Assembly: GCA_947452625.1 (NCBI GenBank)
Contig: CANGEC010000002.1
Location: forward strand, 1 to 45,835
Length of the DNA stretch: 45,835 nt
Reading direction: 5' to 3'
From: Burkholderiaceae bacterium
Lineage (GTDB): Bacteria > Pseudomonadota > Gammaproteobacteria > Burkholderiales > Burkholderiaceae
Notes under the pieces: model-generated
Database searches by the model: none
Seen by the model: only the letters and a program-made list of their open reading frames with translations
What the model was told of the DNA's origin: nothing
Made by a program: the position numbers and the translations under genes
In this document: piece by piece, positions 10,556 through 22,075 of the stretch
How the letters are laid out: every line of letters starts with the position of its first letter
Numbering within the stretch: the stretch's first letter is position 1

Positions 10556-11196
10556 ACGGCTCCTGTAGATGAATTATGCTTAGCTTGCTTATTGGCACCA
10601 ATACGAGACTCTGTGCCATTGATGAGGTTGCGGATATTGCTGCGATGACGCCAAATCAACAACGCACAAACCACCAAAAGCGCAAGCGCCATAGGATGTA
10701 AACCAAACAGGAACACAAAATAGATCGGCCCAAATACCGCGGCAGCTAATGCTGCTAATGATGAGTATTTTGTTGCTTTCGCAACAATCAACCACGTGGC
10801 TAAAGTGGCAAGGCCTAAGATCCAATTAATTCCAAATAAGATACCGCAGGCAGTCGCCACACCCTTGCCCCCTTTAAAGCCATGAAAGAGTGGGAATAAG
10901 TGACCCAAAAACACAGCAATGACCACGCCGCACAAAATCCAAGAATTTAAGGTGGAGCTTAAAGAATCACTACCCAATAACTGCCTTGCAACTACGACAG
11001 CGATAAAACCTTTTAATGCATCCCCCAAGAGGGTTAGAACAGCTGCGCGCTTATTACCGGTTCTCAGCACATTCGTCGCACCAGGGTTACCAGAGCCATA
11101 AGAATAAGGATCAGGCAGGCGCATGCACTTGCTCACCACCACCGCAAATGAAATCGAGCCAATTAGGTAAGCAACAAGAATTAAGAAAAGATCCAT
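10552..11196 (-). CDS. plsY: Glycerol-3-phosphate acyltransferase PlsY
   Basis: '[19 protein letters not shown]', '[18 protein letters not shown]' motifs. Confidence 0.95.
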   Translation of the reverse strand: MDLFLILVAYLIGSISFAVVVSKCMRLPDPYSYGSGNPGATNVLRTGNKRAAVLTLLGDALKGFIAVVVARQLLGSDSLSSTLNSWILCGVVIAVFLGHLFPLFHGFKGGKGVATACGILFGINWILGLATLATWLIVAKATKYSSLAALAAAVFGPIYFVFLFGLHPMALALLVVCALLIWRHRSNIRNLINGTESRIGANKQAKHNSSTGAV

Positions 11197-11267
11197 GGCG
11201 CTATCTTAAACATATATCCAGTATTTGGTTTGAGTAGGCCGAAAGGCTATTGCTCAACTCAATCTAA

Positions 11268-12224
11268 CTAACTGCCACGGGGGTGGTGTTGCTGATGAAT
11301 CGATTTAAGTCGCTCTCGGGCCACATGGGTATAAATTTGGGTAGTCGAAATATCGGCATGACCCAAAAGCAATTGCACCACCCTTAAATCCGCGCCGTGA
11401 TTAAGCAAATGAGTGGCAAATGCATGGCGCAAGGTATGCGGCGATAAAGCCACTGGAATACTCGCCTGTAGTGCATAGCGCTTAATTAAAGCCCAAAAGG
11501 CTTGGCGCGTAAGTGCCGTACCAGTATGCCGCCCGATAAATAAGGCATCTGAACTCTTGCCCTCCAATAAAGGTGTGCGCGCTTCTGCTAGATATTTGCG
11601 CAGCCATTGGCCGGCCTCACCCCCAAAGGGTACCAAGCGCTCTTTACCGCCTTTGCCGTTGATGATCCGCACCACGCCTTCATTTAAGCCCAGCGCAACC
11701 GTTTTTAAAGATACGATCTCTGAAACACGCAGTCCACTGGCATACATCAATTCCAGCATGGTGCGATCACGCAAACCCAAAGGCGTGTCAATGTTCGGAG
11801 AATTCAATAAAGCCGTGACCTGATCTTCACTCAAGGTCTTGGGAAAGCGCAATGCTTGCTTGGCAGCCCGCAAACCAATACACGGATCACTTTTAACCAA
11901 ATTCATGCGCAAAGCGTGTCGATAAAAACGCTTAAAGACTGTTAAACGACGATTGGCTGTTGTGGCTTTATCCGCCCGGCGATGGGCAATGTAAGCGGTG
12001 AGTTCTTTTTCTTTGGCGGCATACAGATCTAAGCCAGCCGTTTTATACAACCACTGTGCCAATAACAATAGATCACGACGATAGGCAGACAAACTATTTT
12101 GCGCCAGGCCATCCTCTAACCAACAAGCATCGCAAAAACGTTCAATCGCCTCTTGGCTGCCCGGGGCCAATTGAACAGGGCTAAGATTTTTACTTAACCC
12201 TGTAGCAAAAACTGGATTAGTCAC
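11268..12224 (-). CDS. xerD: Site-specific tyrosine recombinase XerD
   Basis: '[16 protein letters not shown]', '[42 protein letters not shown]'. Confidence 0.94.
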   Translation of the reverse strand: MTNPVFATGLSKNLSPVQLAPGSQEAIERFCDACWLEDGLAQNSLSAYRRDLLLLAQWLYKTAGLDLYAAKEKELTAYIAHRRADKATTANRRLTVFKRFYRHALRMNLVKSDPCIGLRAAKQALRFPKTLSEDQVTALLNSPNIDTPLGLRDRTMLELMYASGLRVSEIVSLKTVALGLNEGVVRIINGKGGKERLVPFGGEAGQWLRKYLAEARTPLLEGKSSDALFIGRHTGTALTRQAFWALIKRYALQASIPVALSPHTLRHAFATHLLNHGADLRVVQLLLGHADISTTQIYTHVARERLKSIHQQHHPRGS

Positions 12225-12702
12225 GGAAGTTGTTAAAGCCCAATGGCGCCTCGGTGACCTCTTTTTTTAACAAAGCCATGGTCGCTTGTAAGTCATCACG
12301 CTTAACACCCGTAACCCGCACTGCATCGCCCTGAATACTTGCTTGCACCTTAATCTTGCTATCTTTGATAATGCGTACGACTTTCTTGGCTAACTCAGTT
12401 GTAATACCCTTCTGAATCTTCATGGTTTGTTTGCGCTTATCGCCACCAATGGTCTCAGTCTTGTCATCCTTAAGATAACGCACATCCACATTGCGCTTAG
12501 CCATCTTGCTGACCAAGACATCGCGCACTTGCCCCAATTTGAAGTCATCATCGCCAAATAAAATCAAGGCTTCATCTTTTTGCTCTACGCGACTATCTGA
12601 ACCCTTAAAGTCAAAACGATTCGCAATCTCTTTATTGGACTGCTCAATCGCATTCTTTAACTCAACCATATCTGGTTCGCAAACTACATCAAATGATGGC
12701 AT
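12217..12702 (-). CDS. yajQ: YajQ family cyclic-di-GMP/nucleotide-binding protein
   Basis: '[40 protein letters not shown]' and '[17 protein letters not shown]'. Confidence 0.95.
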   Translation of the reverse strand: MPSFDVVCEPDMVELKNAIEQSNKEIANRFDFKGSDSRVEQKDEALILFGDDDFKLGQVRDVLVSKMAKRNVDVRYLKDDKTETIGGDKRKQTMKIQKGITTELAKKVVRIIKDSKIKVQASIQGDAVRVTGVKRDDLQATMALLKKEVTEAPLGFNNFRD

Positions 12703-12805
12703 ATCAAATCCTTTACTGTTTACCTGAATACCACTTACCTTGGCTTAAATCATATCGGCCACTGCTTTTTGCCAGTAAATAGCCGAACACGAATAAGATT
12801 GTGGC

Positions 12806-13852
12806 ATGAACCGTGCAAAAAATGCGCCTCTCACGCCGATTACCCCCGTAGCCCTCCAAAATATCTCCTTGGCGGGTCGCAATACTTTTGGGTTACCCGC
12901 TATAGCCGAGCTCGCCTACGAAATTACCGCGCCGGAACAATTGCCCGCACTCATGTCTGAGATTCTTACATTGGGCATCCCTTGGCGAGTTTTGGGGGGC
13001 GGTAGCAATGTCGTACTCCCCGCAACATTGCCAGGTGCAACACTCTTAATGAACATTAGCGGGCTCACCATTGGCGACTGCACTGATCAATCCACCACCA
13101 TCACAGCTGGCGCTGGAGAAAATTGGCACAACTTTGTCGCTTGGACGCTTGCCCAAAATTTGCCTGGGTTAGAAAACCTTGCGCTGATTCCGGGTACAGT
13201 CGGGGCTGCGCCCATTCAGAATATTGGGGCTTATGGTAATGAGGTATCTGATTGCCTAGATTGTGTTGAAGCCTTTGACTGTAAAGAACAAGCCTTTGTC
13301 ACCCTAAGTCGGCAAGAGTGCTGCTTCGCCTATCGCGATAGCTACTTTAAGCAAAATCCCGGACGCTTTATCGTGACAAAGGTCGCCTTTAAGCTGCCAA
13401 AAAAGTGGGTTCCGCGCTTGAGCTATGTCAACCTTACCAAGCAATTCGCCCAAACCTCTGCCGCCACCCCTCAAGCAATCTTTGACGCTGTTTGCCAGAT
13501 TCGTAGCAACAAACTACCCGACCCCAAAGTTATTGGCAACGCCGGAAGTTTTTTTCAAAACCCAATTGTGACTAATAGTACTTACGAGAAACTCTTGACC
13601 GAGCACCCACAGCTCGTTTCTTATCCGGATGCCAATGGCACTCGTAAATTAGCAGCTGGCTGGCTTATTGATCAATGCGGCTTTAAAGGTTATCGCTTGG
13701 GACCTGCAGGTGTCTATGAAAAGCAGGCTTTGGTTTTGGTAAACCATGGTGGGGCCAATGCCACCGATATTCTCAATCTTGCTCAAAAAATTCAAATGAC
13801 GGTGCAAGAGAGCTTTGGTATTGAATTACACGTCGAGCCGAATATTTTGTAG
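12806..13852 (+). CDS. murB: UDP-N-acetylmuramate dehydrogenase
   Basis: 'WRVLGGGSNVVLP', 'GLENLALIPGTVGAAPIQNIGAYG', 'GNAGSFFQNP', 'HVEPNIL'. Confidence 0.95.
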   Translation: MNRAKNAPLTPITPVALQNISLAGRNTFGLPAIAELAYEITAPEQLPALMSEILTLGIPWRVLGGGSNVVLPATLPGATLLMNISGLTIGDCTDQSTTITAGAGENWHNFVAWTLAQNLPGLENLALIPGTVGAAPIQNIGAYGNEVSDCLDCVEAFDCKEQAFVTLSRQECCFAYRDSYFKQNPGRFIVTKVAFKLPKKWVPRLSYVNLTKQFAQTSAATPQAIFDAVCQIRSNKLPDPKVIGNAGSFFQNPIVTNSTYEKLLTEHPQLVSYPDANGTRKLAAGWLIDQCGFKGYRLGPAGVYEKQALVLVNHGGANATDILNLAQKIQMTVQESFGIELHVEPNIL

Positions 13853-13853
13853 C

Positions 13854-15059
13854 CTATTTAACGGCAGCAATTTCAATTTCAACCTGACCTTCGGCTAGGC
13901 GCACTTGATAGCTGGCATTTACCTTCAACTGATCTGGATTGCGCACGGCCTGTAGCGACATTTCTTGCTCGCTCAAAATGACCGCATAACCACGCTCTAA
14001 GGTGCGCTGAGGATTAAGCATCTCTAGCTGTGACTGGTAATGGCCTTGATTTCTTTTCCACCCATCTATACGGACCATCCAAGCTTGTTGCAGCCTTTTT
14101 TGCCAATGGCCAATTTGCTCTCGCATCCGTTCAGGATTTGGCAAAGCATGACTCAGTCGTAAAGCCAATTGATCCAGGGTTTGTGCTTCACGCTCAACAC
14201 GCTGACCCACTCGTTGTAATAACGCCTGACTGATCGCCTCTAATTCTTGCAACATCTGATCACGCCGAGGGGCCGCTAACTCAGCAGCCCCTGTGGGGGT
14301 CGGGGCACGCAAGTCTGCGACAAAATCTGCAATCGTCACATCGGTCTCATGACCTACACCACTGACCACTGGTATCGGCGATTGCGCGATCGCATAAGCC
14401 AACTGCTCATCATTAAATGCCCAGAGATCTTCAATGCTACCGCCACCCCTCACCAGCAAAATAACATCAACTGCATCTTCTTTTTCTGCTGCTTTGAGGG
14501 CGGCAATTATTCCAGCGGGCGCATCAGGACCCTGCACCAGTGTTGGATAAATCACCACCGGAATATGTGGGGCTCTTCTCGCCAGCGTACTCAGCACGTC
14601 TTTCAACGCCGCAGCTTGAGGAGAAGTCACAATACCAATCGCACGAGGATGGGTCGGAATCTCACGTTTACGGTCTTGATCAAATAAACCTTCTTTAGTG
14701 AGCTTGGCTTTGAGCTTTAAAAACGCCTCGTAGAGTCCACCCATACCGGCGCGACGCATGCTTTGTACCGTGAGCTGAATATCGCCCCTGGGCACATAAA
14801 AACCCAGATTAGCGGCAACTTCTACCAAATCACCCGATTGGGGCATAAAGCCCACTTGGCCGTTGCGTCCGCGGAACATCACGCAGCGAATCTGGCCCTC
14901 TTCATCCTTTAATGAAAAGTACCAGTGCCCGCTGTCATAAGCCTTGAAATTGGAAATCTCCCCGCTAACCCAGACGGCATCGAAACGCTCCTCCAAAGAG
15001 CTAGCAATGGCGCGGTTTAGATCGCCAACACTCAGAATTTCCCTTGATATTTCCGACAT
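13854..15059 (-). CDS. xseA: Exodeoxyribonuclease VII large subunit
   Basis: 'VWVSGEISNFKAYDSGHWYFSLKDEEGQIRCVMFRG', 'VDVILLVRGGGSIEDLWAFNDE', 'GVGHETDVTIADFVADLRAPTPTGAAELA'. Confidence 0.97.
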   Translation of the reverse strand: MSEISREILSVGDLNRAIASSLEERFDAVWVSGEISNFKAYDSGHWYFSLKDEEGQIRCVMFRGRNGQVGFMPQSGDLVEVAANLGFYVPRGDIQLTVQSMRRAGMGGLYEAFLKLKAKLTKEGLFDQDRKREIPTHPRAIGIVTSPQAAALKDVLSTLARRAPHIPVVIYPTLVQGPDAPAGIIAALKAAEKEDAVDVILLVRGGGSIEDLWAFNDEQLAYAIAQSPIPVVSGVGHETDVTIADFVADLRAPTPTGAAELAAPRRDQMLQELEAISQALLQRVGQRVEREAQTLDQLALRLSHALPNPERMREQIGHWQKRLQQAWMVRIDGWKRNQGHYQSQLEMLNPQRTLERGYAVILSEQEMSLQAVRNPDQLKVNASYQVRLAEGQVEIEIAAVK

Positions 15060-15103
15060 TTTTTCTCTTTTTTCACAGCAACATCAGGCTCAGGCCCTGA
15101 TAA

Positions 15104-15324
15104 ATATCCACAGAAGCTTATACACCCTAAGGCCAGTAGTCATAAGTAAGTATTTGCTGACCCAGAACGTCTCATAAATCCAACAATAGACCTCTATCTA
15201 ATTGATTTATATAGCAATATTTTCATTGCCAGTACAGTACTTTCCTACACATTTTCAACTGGCTCACGATCAATCAAGGACTTACAGCCACTTTGACAAA
15301 AAGTTTTGCACAGAGTTATCCACA
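15104..15324 (+). promoter_or_regulatory. Cluster of four DnaA-box-like 9-mers
   Basis: ATATCCACA (15104), TTATACACC (15118), TTTTGCACA (15304), TTATCCACA (15316); the last matches TTATNCACA exactly, the others differ at one position; all in + orientation. Confidence 0.4.
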
Positions 15325-15372
15325 GGCTAGCTTTCAGAAACGGGGTTTTAATTCAGCTAAAGTACTGAGCTT

Positions 15373-16005
15373 ATGTACTCCATCTTACTGTCAGCCGGCT
15401 GGCCTATTTGGCCCCTCCTTATTATCTCGATTCTGGGTCTAGCAATCGCTATTGAGCGCGCTTGGTATCTGAGGCAAGTCAATATCCTCCCCAAATCAAC
15501 CCTAGAAACCGCGTTCACCCTCGCAAATCAACTTTCTGCGCAAAAATCCCTTGCACCCGAACAAATTACTGAATTAGCCCAAAGTTCACCTGCCGCTCCA
15601 CTGTTGACCTGTGCACTCCTAGAAAAACTAACGGGCAATTCTGCGGAGAATGCCTTGGAGGAAATTCGGGCGGTGGCACAAAATACCTTTCTCAAGCTAG
15701 ACCGATACCTTGGGGCTCTAGCGACCATTGCAACTGTTGCACCACTGTTAGGCCTATTTGGTACCGTCATTGGCATGATCGAAATTTTTGGCAGTCAAGG
15801 CGCGATTGCAGGTAGCGCAAGCAGCCCACAACAATTAGCGCACGGCATTTCAGTGGCGCTCTACAACACCGCTTTTGGTTTGCTGATTGCCATCCCCGCC
15901 TTAGCTGCTTGGCGTGGACTGCGTGCCATGGCCAATCAACGTCAACGTGAGTGCGAAGAGTTCACAAGACAGGTTTTTAAGAAGTTATATCCAAGCAACT
16001 CATGA
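15373..16005 (+). CDS. exbB: MotA/TolQ/ExbB proton channel family protein
   Basis: 'LGALATIATVAPLLGLFGTVIGMIEIF' and 'ISVALYNTAFGLLIAIPALAAW'. Confidence 0.9.
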   Translation: MYSILLSAGWPIWPLLIISILGLAIAIERAWYLRQVNILPKSTLETAFTLANQLSAQKSLAPEQITELAQSSPAAPLLTCALLEKLTGNSAENALEEIRAVAQNTFLKLDRYLGALATIATVAPLLGLFGTVIGMIEIFGSQGAIAGSASSPQQLAHGISVALYNTAFGLLIAIPALAAWRGLRAMANQRQRECEEFTRQVFKKLYPSNS

Positions 16006-16475
16006 GTTGGCTTAGCTACCGTCAAGTGAAGAGAGGCCGCTTCTCGCTCGGCACTTTAGACGACTATCCAAGTCACCCAGAGCCTGAGATTAATCTCATT
16101 CCCTTTATCGATGTGTTGTTAGTGGTGTTGATCTTTTTGATGATCTCCACCACCTTTACGCGCTATCAAGAGCTCGCCATCACTTTGCCAACTGCTAGTG
16201 GGGTTGAGAGCCAAAATCAGGTGAAACAAATTCAGATTGCGGTGAGTCGTGATGGCAGATTTGCAGTGAACGGCAAAATAGTTGAACGAAATCAACTGAG
16301 CAATACACTCAGTGGGCTGGTACAAAATGTCACCAAACAAGATGGCACAATCAATCTTCAAGTGAACATCGATGCTGATGCGCGTGCACCACACCAAGCC
16401 GTCATGAGCGCTCTAGAGGCAGCTAGAGATACCAATCTCTCTAATGTGGTTTTTAGCAGCCAGGCAAAGAAATAA
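16002..16475 (+). CDS. exbD: Biopolymer transport protein ExbD/TolR
   Basis: 'EINLIPFIDVLLVVLIFLMISTTF'. Confidence 0.92.
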   Translation: MSWLSYRQVKRGRFSLGTLDDYPSHPEPEINLIPFIDVLLVVLIFLMISTTFTRYQELAITLPTASGVESQNQVKQIQIAVSRDGRFAVNGKIVERNQLSNTLSGLVQNVTKQDGTINLQVNIDADARAPHQAVMSALEAARDTNLSNVVFSSQAKK

Positions 16476-17569
16476 TGTCATTGCTTAAATGCTTTCAAAC
16501 CGCGCCCAAATTTTGGGAAAGCCGTGGGCCAACCAGCTTGCTGCTTTGGCCACTATCTTGGCTTTATGGCATAGCACTACGTCTACGTAAATTAATCACT
16601 GACTTAAACATCTTGCAGACAAAACCTGTTGGCGTCCCGGTGATTATTGTGGGCAATATTCGCGTCGGCGGCACTGGTAAAACACCCATTGTGATTGCGC
16701 TTGCTCAGAAGCTGCATACCCTGGGTTGGCGCCCCGGAATTATTTCACGTGGTTATGGTGCTATGACACCTATTCCAGCAGCAGTCACCAGCGAGTCCAA
16801 CCCAAGCCTTGTGGGTGATGAACCGGTGCTGATCGCCAAGCGCACCCATAATCAATTTCCAATTTGGGTCTATCCAAAACGCGCCAAGACCATCGCTGCG
16901 CTTCTTGGATCCAATCCCACAGTCAATGTCATCATTAGCGATGACGGCTTGCAACATAGCAGCTTAGCGCGTTGGCCTGCTCGCGAAGGCGGTAGAGATA
17001 TTGAATTAGTTGTCCGTGATGAGCGCGGTGAAGGTAATCACTTTTTATTACCAGCTGGGCCCTTACGAGAGTCTGCCAAAAGAGATCGTGATGCCACGCT
17101 TATGACTAGCGATCAAGCACAAAAATCAACCGGGGTTGATGAGTACTTTCAGGGTCGGCGAGCATTTACTTTAAAACCTCAATTGGGTCTTGCCTATCAG
17201 CTCAATAATCCTAGCCTCACCCGCTCTTTAGAAAGTCTGGCAGAGCAGTTTCCCCAAAATAAAAATAGCAAATCCATTGCTGCGGTTGCCGCTCTCGGTA
17301 ACCCCAAACGATTTTTTGATGCCCTACAAAAACATGGTGTGATAGCTAAACGTATACCCCTAGCCGATCACAGCACTTACAGCGCCGATTTTTTTAAGAA
17401 AATCGCTACCAAATGCATTCTGATTACAGAAAAGGATGCCGTAAAATGTACTGGCATTACGGATGAGCGTATTTGGGTGGTGCCGATGTCAATCGACCTG
17501 CCGGATAACTTTTCTGAGTGGATGCAATCGATTTTGCAAAGACCAGATCCAAACCAATACACCTTATAA
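16475..17569 (+). CDS. lpxK: Tetraacyldisaccharide 4'-kinase
   Basis: '[25 protein letters not shown]', '[10 protein letters not shown]', '[10 protein letters not shown]', 'LLPAGPLRE'. Confidence 0.96.
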   Translation: MSLLKCFQTAPKFWESRGPTSLLLWPLSWLYGIALRLRKLITDLNILQTKPVGVPVIIVGNIRVGGTGKTPIVIALAQKLHTLGWRPGIISRGYGAMTPIPAAVTSESNPSLVGDEPVLIAKRTHNQFPIWVYPKRAKTIAALLGSNPTVNVIISDDGLQHSSLARWPAREGGRDIELVVRDERGEGNHFLLPAGPLRESAKRDRDATLMTSDQAQKSTGVDEYFQGRRAFTLKPQLGLAYQLNNPSLTRSLESLAEQFPQNKNSKSIAAVAALGNPKRFFDALQKHGVIAKRIPLADHSTYSADFFKKIATKCILITEKDAVKCTGITDERIWVVPMSIDLPDNFSEWMQSILQRPDPNQYTL

Positions 17570-17580
17570 AAAGATCAATC

Positions 17581-17760
17581 ATGGATAAGCGCTTACTCGA
17601 GATCATTGTCTGCCCTTTATGCAAAAGTTCCTTGCATTTGGATTCTGAAAAGCAAGAGCTCATTTGTAAAGCCGATCGTCTGGCTTACCCAATTCGCAAT
17701 GACATCCCCGTAATGCTGGTTGATGAAGCTCGTAGCCTTGAAGCTAACGAGCTGAGTTAA
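17581..17760 (+). CDS. Trm112 family protein
   Basis: '[51 protein letters not shown]'; start trimmed from ORF-track 17518. Confidence 0.92.
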   Translation: MDKRLLEIIVCPLCKSSLHLDSEKQELICKADRLAYPIRNDIPVMLVDEARSLEANELS

Positions 17761-17774
17761 GCAACTCTTTCATC

Positions 17775-18536
17775 ATGAATCCCGCAGCTAAAACTCCAGA
17801 ATTTCTTGTAGTGATTCCTGCGCGTTTAGGATCCACTCGCTTACCGCGCAAACCCTTGGCAGATATTCATGGCAAACCCATGGTGGTGCGGGTAGCAGAG
17901 CGGGCAATGCTGTCATCCGCTCAAAGCGTGATCGTTGCCACTGATTCGCCTGAGATTCAGGCAGCCTGTGATGTGCATCGTATCGAATGCCTTCTTACTC
18001 GAGATGATCACCCTACTGGCACCGATCGCATCACTGAAATTGCCCAGCAACTCAAACTACCCAATGACGCCATCGTGGTTAATGTACAAGGCGACGAGCC
18101 CTTAATTCCTCCCGAACTGATTAACCAAGTTGCCCTGGCGCTTGCTGAAAATCCTACTTGTGCCATTTCTACAGTTGGAGTGGCGATTCAAGATCAAGCA
18201 GAGATAGACAATCCTAACGTGGTAAAGGTGGTACTCAATCGCGCGGGCGAAGCAATGTATTTCTCCAGGGCGGCCATCCCCTTTGTCAGAGATGTATCTT
18301 CTCAGCGGGCCACTGAACATCTACGTCATCTAGGCATTTATGCCTATAAAGCAGACTTTTTAGAGGCCTACAGCCGCCTTGAACCTGCACATCCCGAGAA
18401 AGCTGAAGCCTTAGAACAACTGCGCGCACTCTGGAATGGCTATCGTATTAAGGTGCATATCGCGCCAGAAGCGCCCCCCGCTGGAGTCGATACCCAAGAG
18501 GATCTAGAGCGGATTAGAGCCGTCTGGGGTCGCTAA
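17775..18536 (+). CDS. kdsB: 3-deoxy-manno-octulosonate cytidylyltransferase
   Basis: 'VIPARLGSTRLPRKPLADIHGKPMVVRV', 'VVNVQGDEPLIPP', 'HLGIYAYKADFL'. Confidence 0.96.
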   Translation: MNPAAKTPEFLVVIPARLGSTRLPRKPLADIHGKPMVVRVAERAMLSSAQSVIVATDSPEIQAACDVHRIECLLTRDDHPTGTDRITEIAQQLKLPNDAIVVNVQGDEPLIPPELINQVALALAENPTCAISTVGVAIQDQAEIDNPNVVKVVLNRAGEAMYFSRAAIPFVRDVSSQRATEHLRHLGIYAYKADFLEAYSRLEPAHPEKAEALEQLRALWNGYRIKVHIAPEAPPAGVDTQEDLERIRAVWGR

Positions 18537-18620
18537 AACCGATTTAATAGGGCTATTTCCCTCTCGGGGATAATCCTAGGCATAGGCCTCAAGCCTGATG
18601 CCGAAAATACAGGACAATAA

Positions 18621-19307
<687 letters not shown>

Positions 19308-19311
19308 AGCA

Positions 19312-20292
19312 GTGCAAAAAAAAGCTTTAATTATTGGCGTCACAGGTCAGGACGGCGCTTATCTAGCCAAATACTTACTTGAAAAAGGCTATGAAGTGAC
19401 GGGGTCATCTCGCGATGTAATGGCCTCCTCCTTTGTCAACCTCCAAACCCTGGGGATTCGCGATAAAGTCAAATTGGTGTCGGTGTCCATTAACGACTTT
19501 CGCAGTGTATTTAATGCAATTCAGTCAGTTAATCCTGATGAAATTTATAATCTAGCCGGTCAAACCTCTGTTGGACTTTCATTTGATCAGCCCGTAGAGG
19601 CAATTGAGAGCATTGCAATTGGCACCTTAAATATTCTTGAGGTTGTGCGTCTACAAAACAAACCGATACGATTTTATAATGCTGGCTCTAGCGAGTGCTT
19701 TGGGGATACTGGCGATAAGCCAGCAAATGAACACACTCCTTTTGCCCCACGCAGCCCTTATGCAGTTGCAAAATCCACTGCTAAATGGTTGATTAATAGC
19801 TATCGCGAATCCTATGGACTTTATGCTTGCACTGGGATTTTGTTCAATCACGAATCTCCTTTACGCCCAGAGCGTTTTGTCACTCAAAAAATTATTACTG
19901 GTGCAGCCAAAATTAAAGCCGGTCAGCTACACAAGCTTCAACTCGGTAATTTAGACATATCGCGCGATTGGGGTTGGGCTCCAGAATATGTAGGGGCTAT
20001 GTGGCTTATGATGCAGTTGGAGCAGCCAGATGATTTTGTGATTGCCACCGGCAGAAAAGAGACCCTTAGATATTTTGTGGGCAAGGCTTTCGAATATTTT
20101 GATCTAGATTGGCGTGAATACGTTGAGATAGATGAAGGCTTTTTTAGGCCCAATGAAATTATTTCCAGTCTTGGGAACCCCCAAAAGGCTCTTGAAAAAT
20201 TAGGCTGGTCTCAGCCTACTGACATTGATGGGGTCATTAATCATATGTGCTCTGCCCAAGCACAAAAACTCTTAATAACCCAACCCAAATAA
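19312..20292 (+). CDS. gmd: GDP-mannose 4,6-dehydratase
   Basis: 'ALIIGVTGQDGAYLAKYLLEKGYEV', 'NAGSSECFGD', 'SPYAVAKSTAKW', 'LFNHESPLRPERFVTQKI', 'SRDWGWAPEYV'; GTG start. Confidence 0.9.
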   Translation: MQKKALIIGVTGQDGAYLAKYLLEKGYEVTGSSRDVMASSFVNLQTLGIRDKVKLVSVSINDFRSVFNAIQSVNPDEIYNLAGQTSVGLSFDQPVEAIESIAIGTLNILEVVRLQNKPIRFYNAGSSECFGDTGDKPANEHTPFAPRSPYAVAKSTAKWLINSYRESYGLYACTGILFNHESPLRPERFVTQKIITGAAKIKAGQLHKLQLGNLDISRDWGWAPEYVGAMWLMMQLEQPDDFVIATGRKETLRYFVGKAFEYFDLDWREYVEIDEGFFRPNEIISSLGNPQKALEKLGWSQPTDIDGVINHMCSAQAQKLLITQPK

Positions 20293-20293
20293 A

Positions 20294-20740
20294 CTACTTA
20301 AGTTCTTTGAGTGCGCTCTCAAAGGACTCAATGTCCTCAAAGCTTCGATAGACTGAGGCAAAACGAATGTAAGCCACTTTATCTAAGCGTTTGAGTTCGC
20401 GCATCACTAACTCTCCAATGCGCTCACTAGCAATTTCTTTTTCGCCAAGGCCCAGTAACTTTTCTTCGATCCGAGCAATCGATTCGTCTACAGATGCTGC
20501 AGAGACTGGGCGCTTACGCAATGCCAATTTCAAAGAGTCCGCTAATTTGTCGTGGCTATATTCAACTCGACTGCCATTCTTTTTAACAATCGATGGCAAA
20601 GCCAACTCAGCACGCTCATAAGTCGTAAAACGCTTATCGCAGCTGGCACAACGGCGACGGCGGCGAATCGTGTCACCCTCATCCGATACCCGGGTATCGA
20701 GCACTTGGGTATCTTCGTTATGACAAAAAGGGCAGCGCAT
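20294..20740 (-). CDS. nrdR: Transcriptional repressor NrdR
   Basis: '[43 protein letters not shown]' Zn ribbon plus ATP cone. Confidence 0.98.
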   Translation of the reverse strand: MRCPFCHNEDTQVLDTRVSDEGDTIRRRRRCASCDKRFTTYERAELALPSIVKKNGSRVEYSHDKLADSLKLALRKRPVSAASVDESIARIEEKLLGLGEKEIASERIGELVMRELKRLDKVAYIRFASVYRSFEDIESFESALKELK

Positions 20741-20766
20741 TGATAACTTTCTAAACGAAGTGTTGC

Positions 20767-22011
20767 TTAACCGTAAACTGGGAAGCGCTTGGTTAACTCA
20801 GCAACTTGAGCCCGCACCTTAGCAATGTTGTCAGCATCATTGGGATTATCTAAAACATCAGCAATAAAGTGACCAACTTGACGTGCTTCTGCCTCTTTGA
20901 AGCCGCGGGTAGTCATTGCCGGTGAACCCAAACGAATACCGCTAGTGACCATTGGTTTTTCAGGATCATTTGGAATACCATTTTTATTGCAAGTAATGTG
21001 TGCCTCACCTAAAACACGCTCAGCTTCTTTGCCTGTCATCTTCTTGGCGCGCAAGTCCACCAACATCACATGTGAATCAGTGCCACCAGAAACAATGCGC
21101 AAACCACGCTCAATCAAGGTTTCTGCCAAGGCCTTCGCATTAGCAACGACCTGCTTTTGATACTCTTTAAAACTAGGCTCTTGCGCCTCTTTAAAGGCAA
21201 CCGCTTTAGCAGCAATCACATGCATCAATGGACCGCCTTGCAAGCCAGGAAACACCGCGGAGTTAATTGCCTTTTCATGTTCGGCCTTCATCAAAATGAT
21301 GCCGCCACGAGGGCCACGCAAACTCTTGTGAGTGGTTGAAGTAACGATATCGGCATGCGGCACTGGATTTGGATACACACCCGCAGCAACCAGACCTGCG
21401 TAGTGCGCCATGTCCACCATAAAAATCGCACCCACTTCTTTGGCCAACTTGCTAATACGCTCAAAATCAATTTTCAGGGAATAGGCGGACGCGCCAGCAA
21501 TAATCAACTTTGGTTTGTGCTCACGAGCCAAACGCTCCATCTGCTCGTAATCAATTTCTTCATTCTTGTCCAGGCCATAAGCAATCGGATTAAACCATTT
21601 GCCACTCATGTTTAATGCCATACCGTGGGTTAAGTGACCACCTTCAGCAAGGCTCATGCCCATAAAGGTGTCACCAGGTTTAAGGAACGCCAGGAAAACC
21701 GCCTGGTTGGCAGAAGCGCCGCAATGTGGTTGCACATTGGCAGCCTCAGCACCAAAAAGCGCTTTCAGACGATCAATTGCCAACTGCTCGGCCACATCCA
21801 CAAACTCACAACCACCGTAGTAACGCTTGCCTGGGTAGCCTTCCGCATACTTATTGGTCAATTGGGAGCCTTGCGCCTCCATGACCGCTGGAGAGGTGTA
21901 GTTTTCAGAGGCAATAAGCTCAATATGGTCTTCTTGACGGCGATTTTCGTTCTGAATCGCTGCCCAGAGTGCAGGGTCGGTTTTGGCTAAAGTGTTTTGA
22001 CGGTCAAACAT
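20767..22011 (-). CDS. glyA: Serine hydroxymethyltransferase
   Basis: '[41 protein letters not shown]', '[17 protein letters not shown]'; start trimmed to [10 protein letters not shown]. Confidence 0.98.
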   Translation of the reverse strand: MFDRQNTLAKTDPALWAAIQNENRRQEDHIELIASENYTSPAVMEAQGSQLTNKYAEGYPGKRYYGGCEFVDVAEQLAIDRLKALFGAEAANVQPHCGASANQAVFLAFLKPGDTFMGMSLAEGGHLTHGMALNMSGKWFNPIAYGLDKNEEIDYEQMERLAREHKPKLIIAGASAYSLKIDFERISKLAKEVGAIFMVDMAHYAGLVAAGVYPNPVPHADIVTSTTHKSLRGPRGGIILMKAEHEKAINSAVFPGLQGGPLMHVIAAKAVAFKEAQEPSFKEYQKQVVANAKALAETLIERGLRIVSGGTDSHVMLVDLRAKKMTGKEAERVLGEAHITCNKNGIPNDPEKPMVTSGIRLGSPAMTTRGFKEAEARQVGHFIADVLDNPNDADNIAKVRAQVAELTKRFPVYG

Positions 22012-22075
22012 GGTGATAATCCTGAATAAGTTGGATTGCTTAAGTAAAATCAACCTACATCATACAAAATCCCCC

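Noticed and set aside
14349-14687. 112-aa + strand ORF opposite xseA
   Set aside because: Antisense to a strongly supported gene; sequence has no family-like motifs and looks like shadow coding.
21634-21990. 118-aa + ORF opposite glyA
   Set aside because: Shadow ORF of a highly conserved gene.
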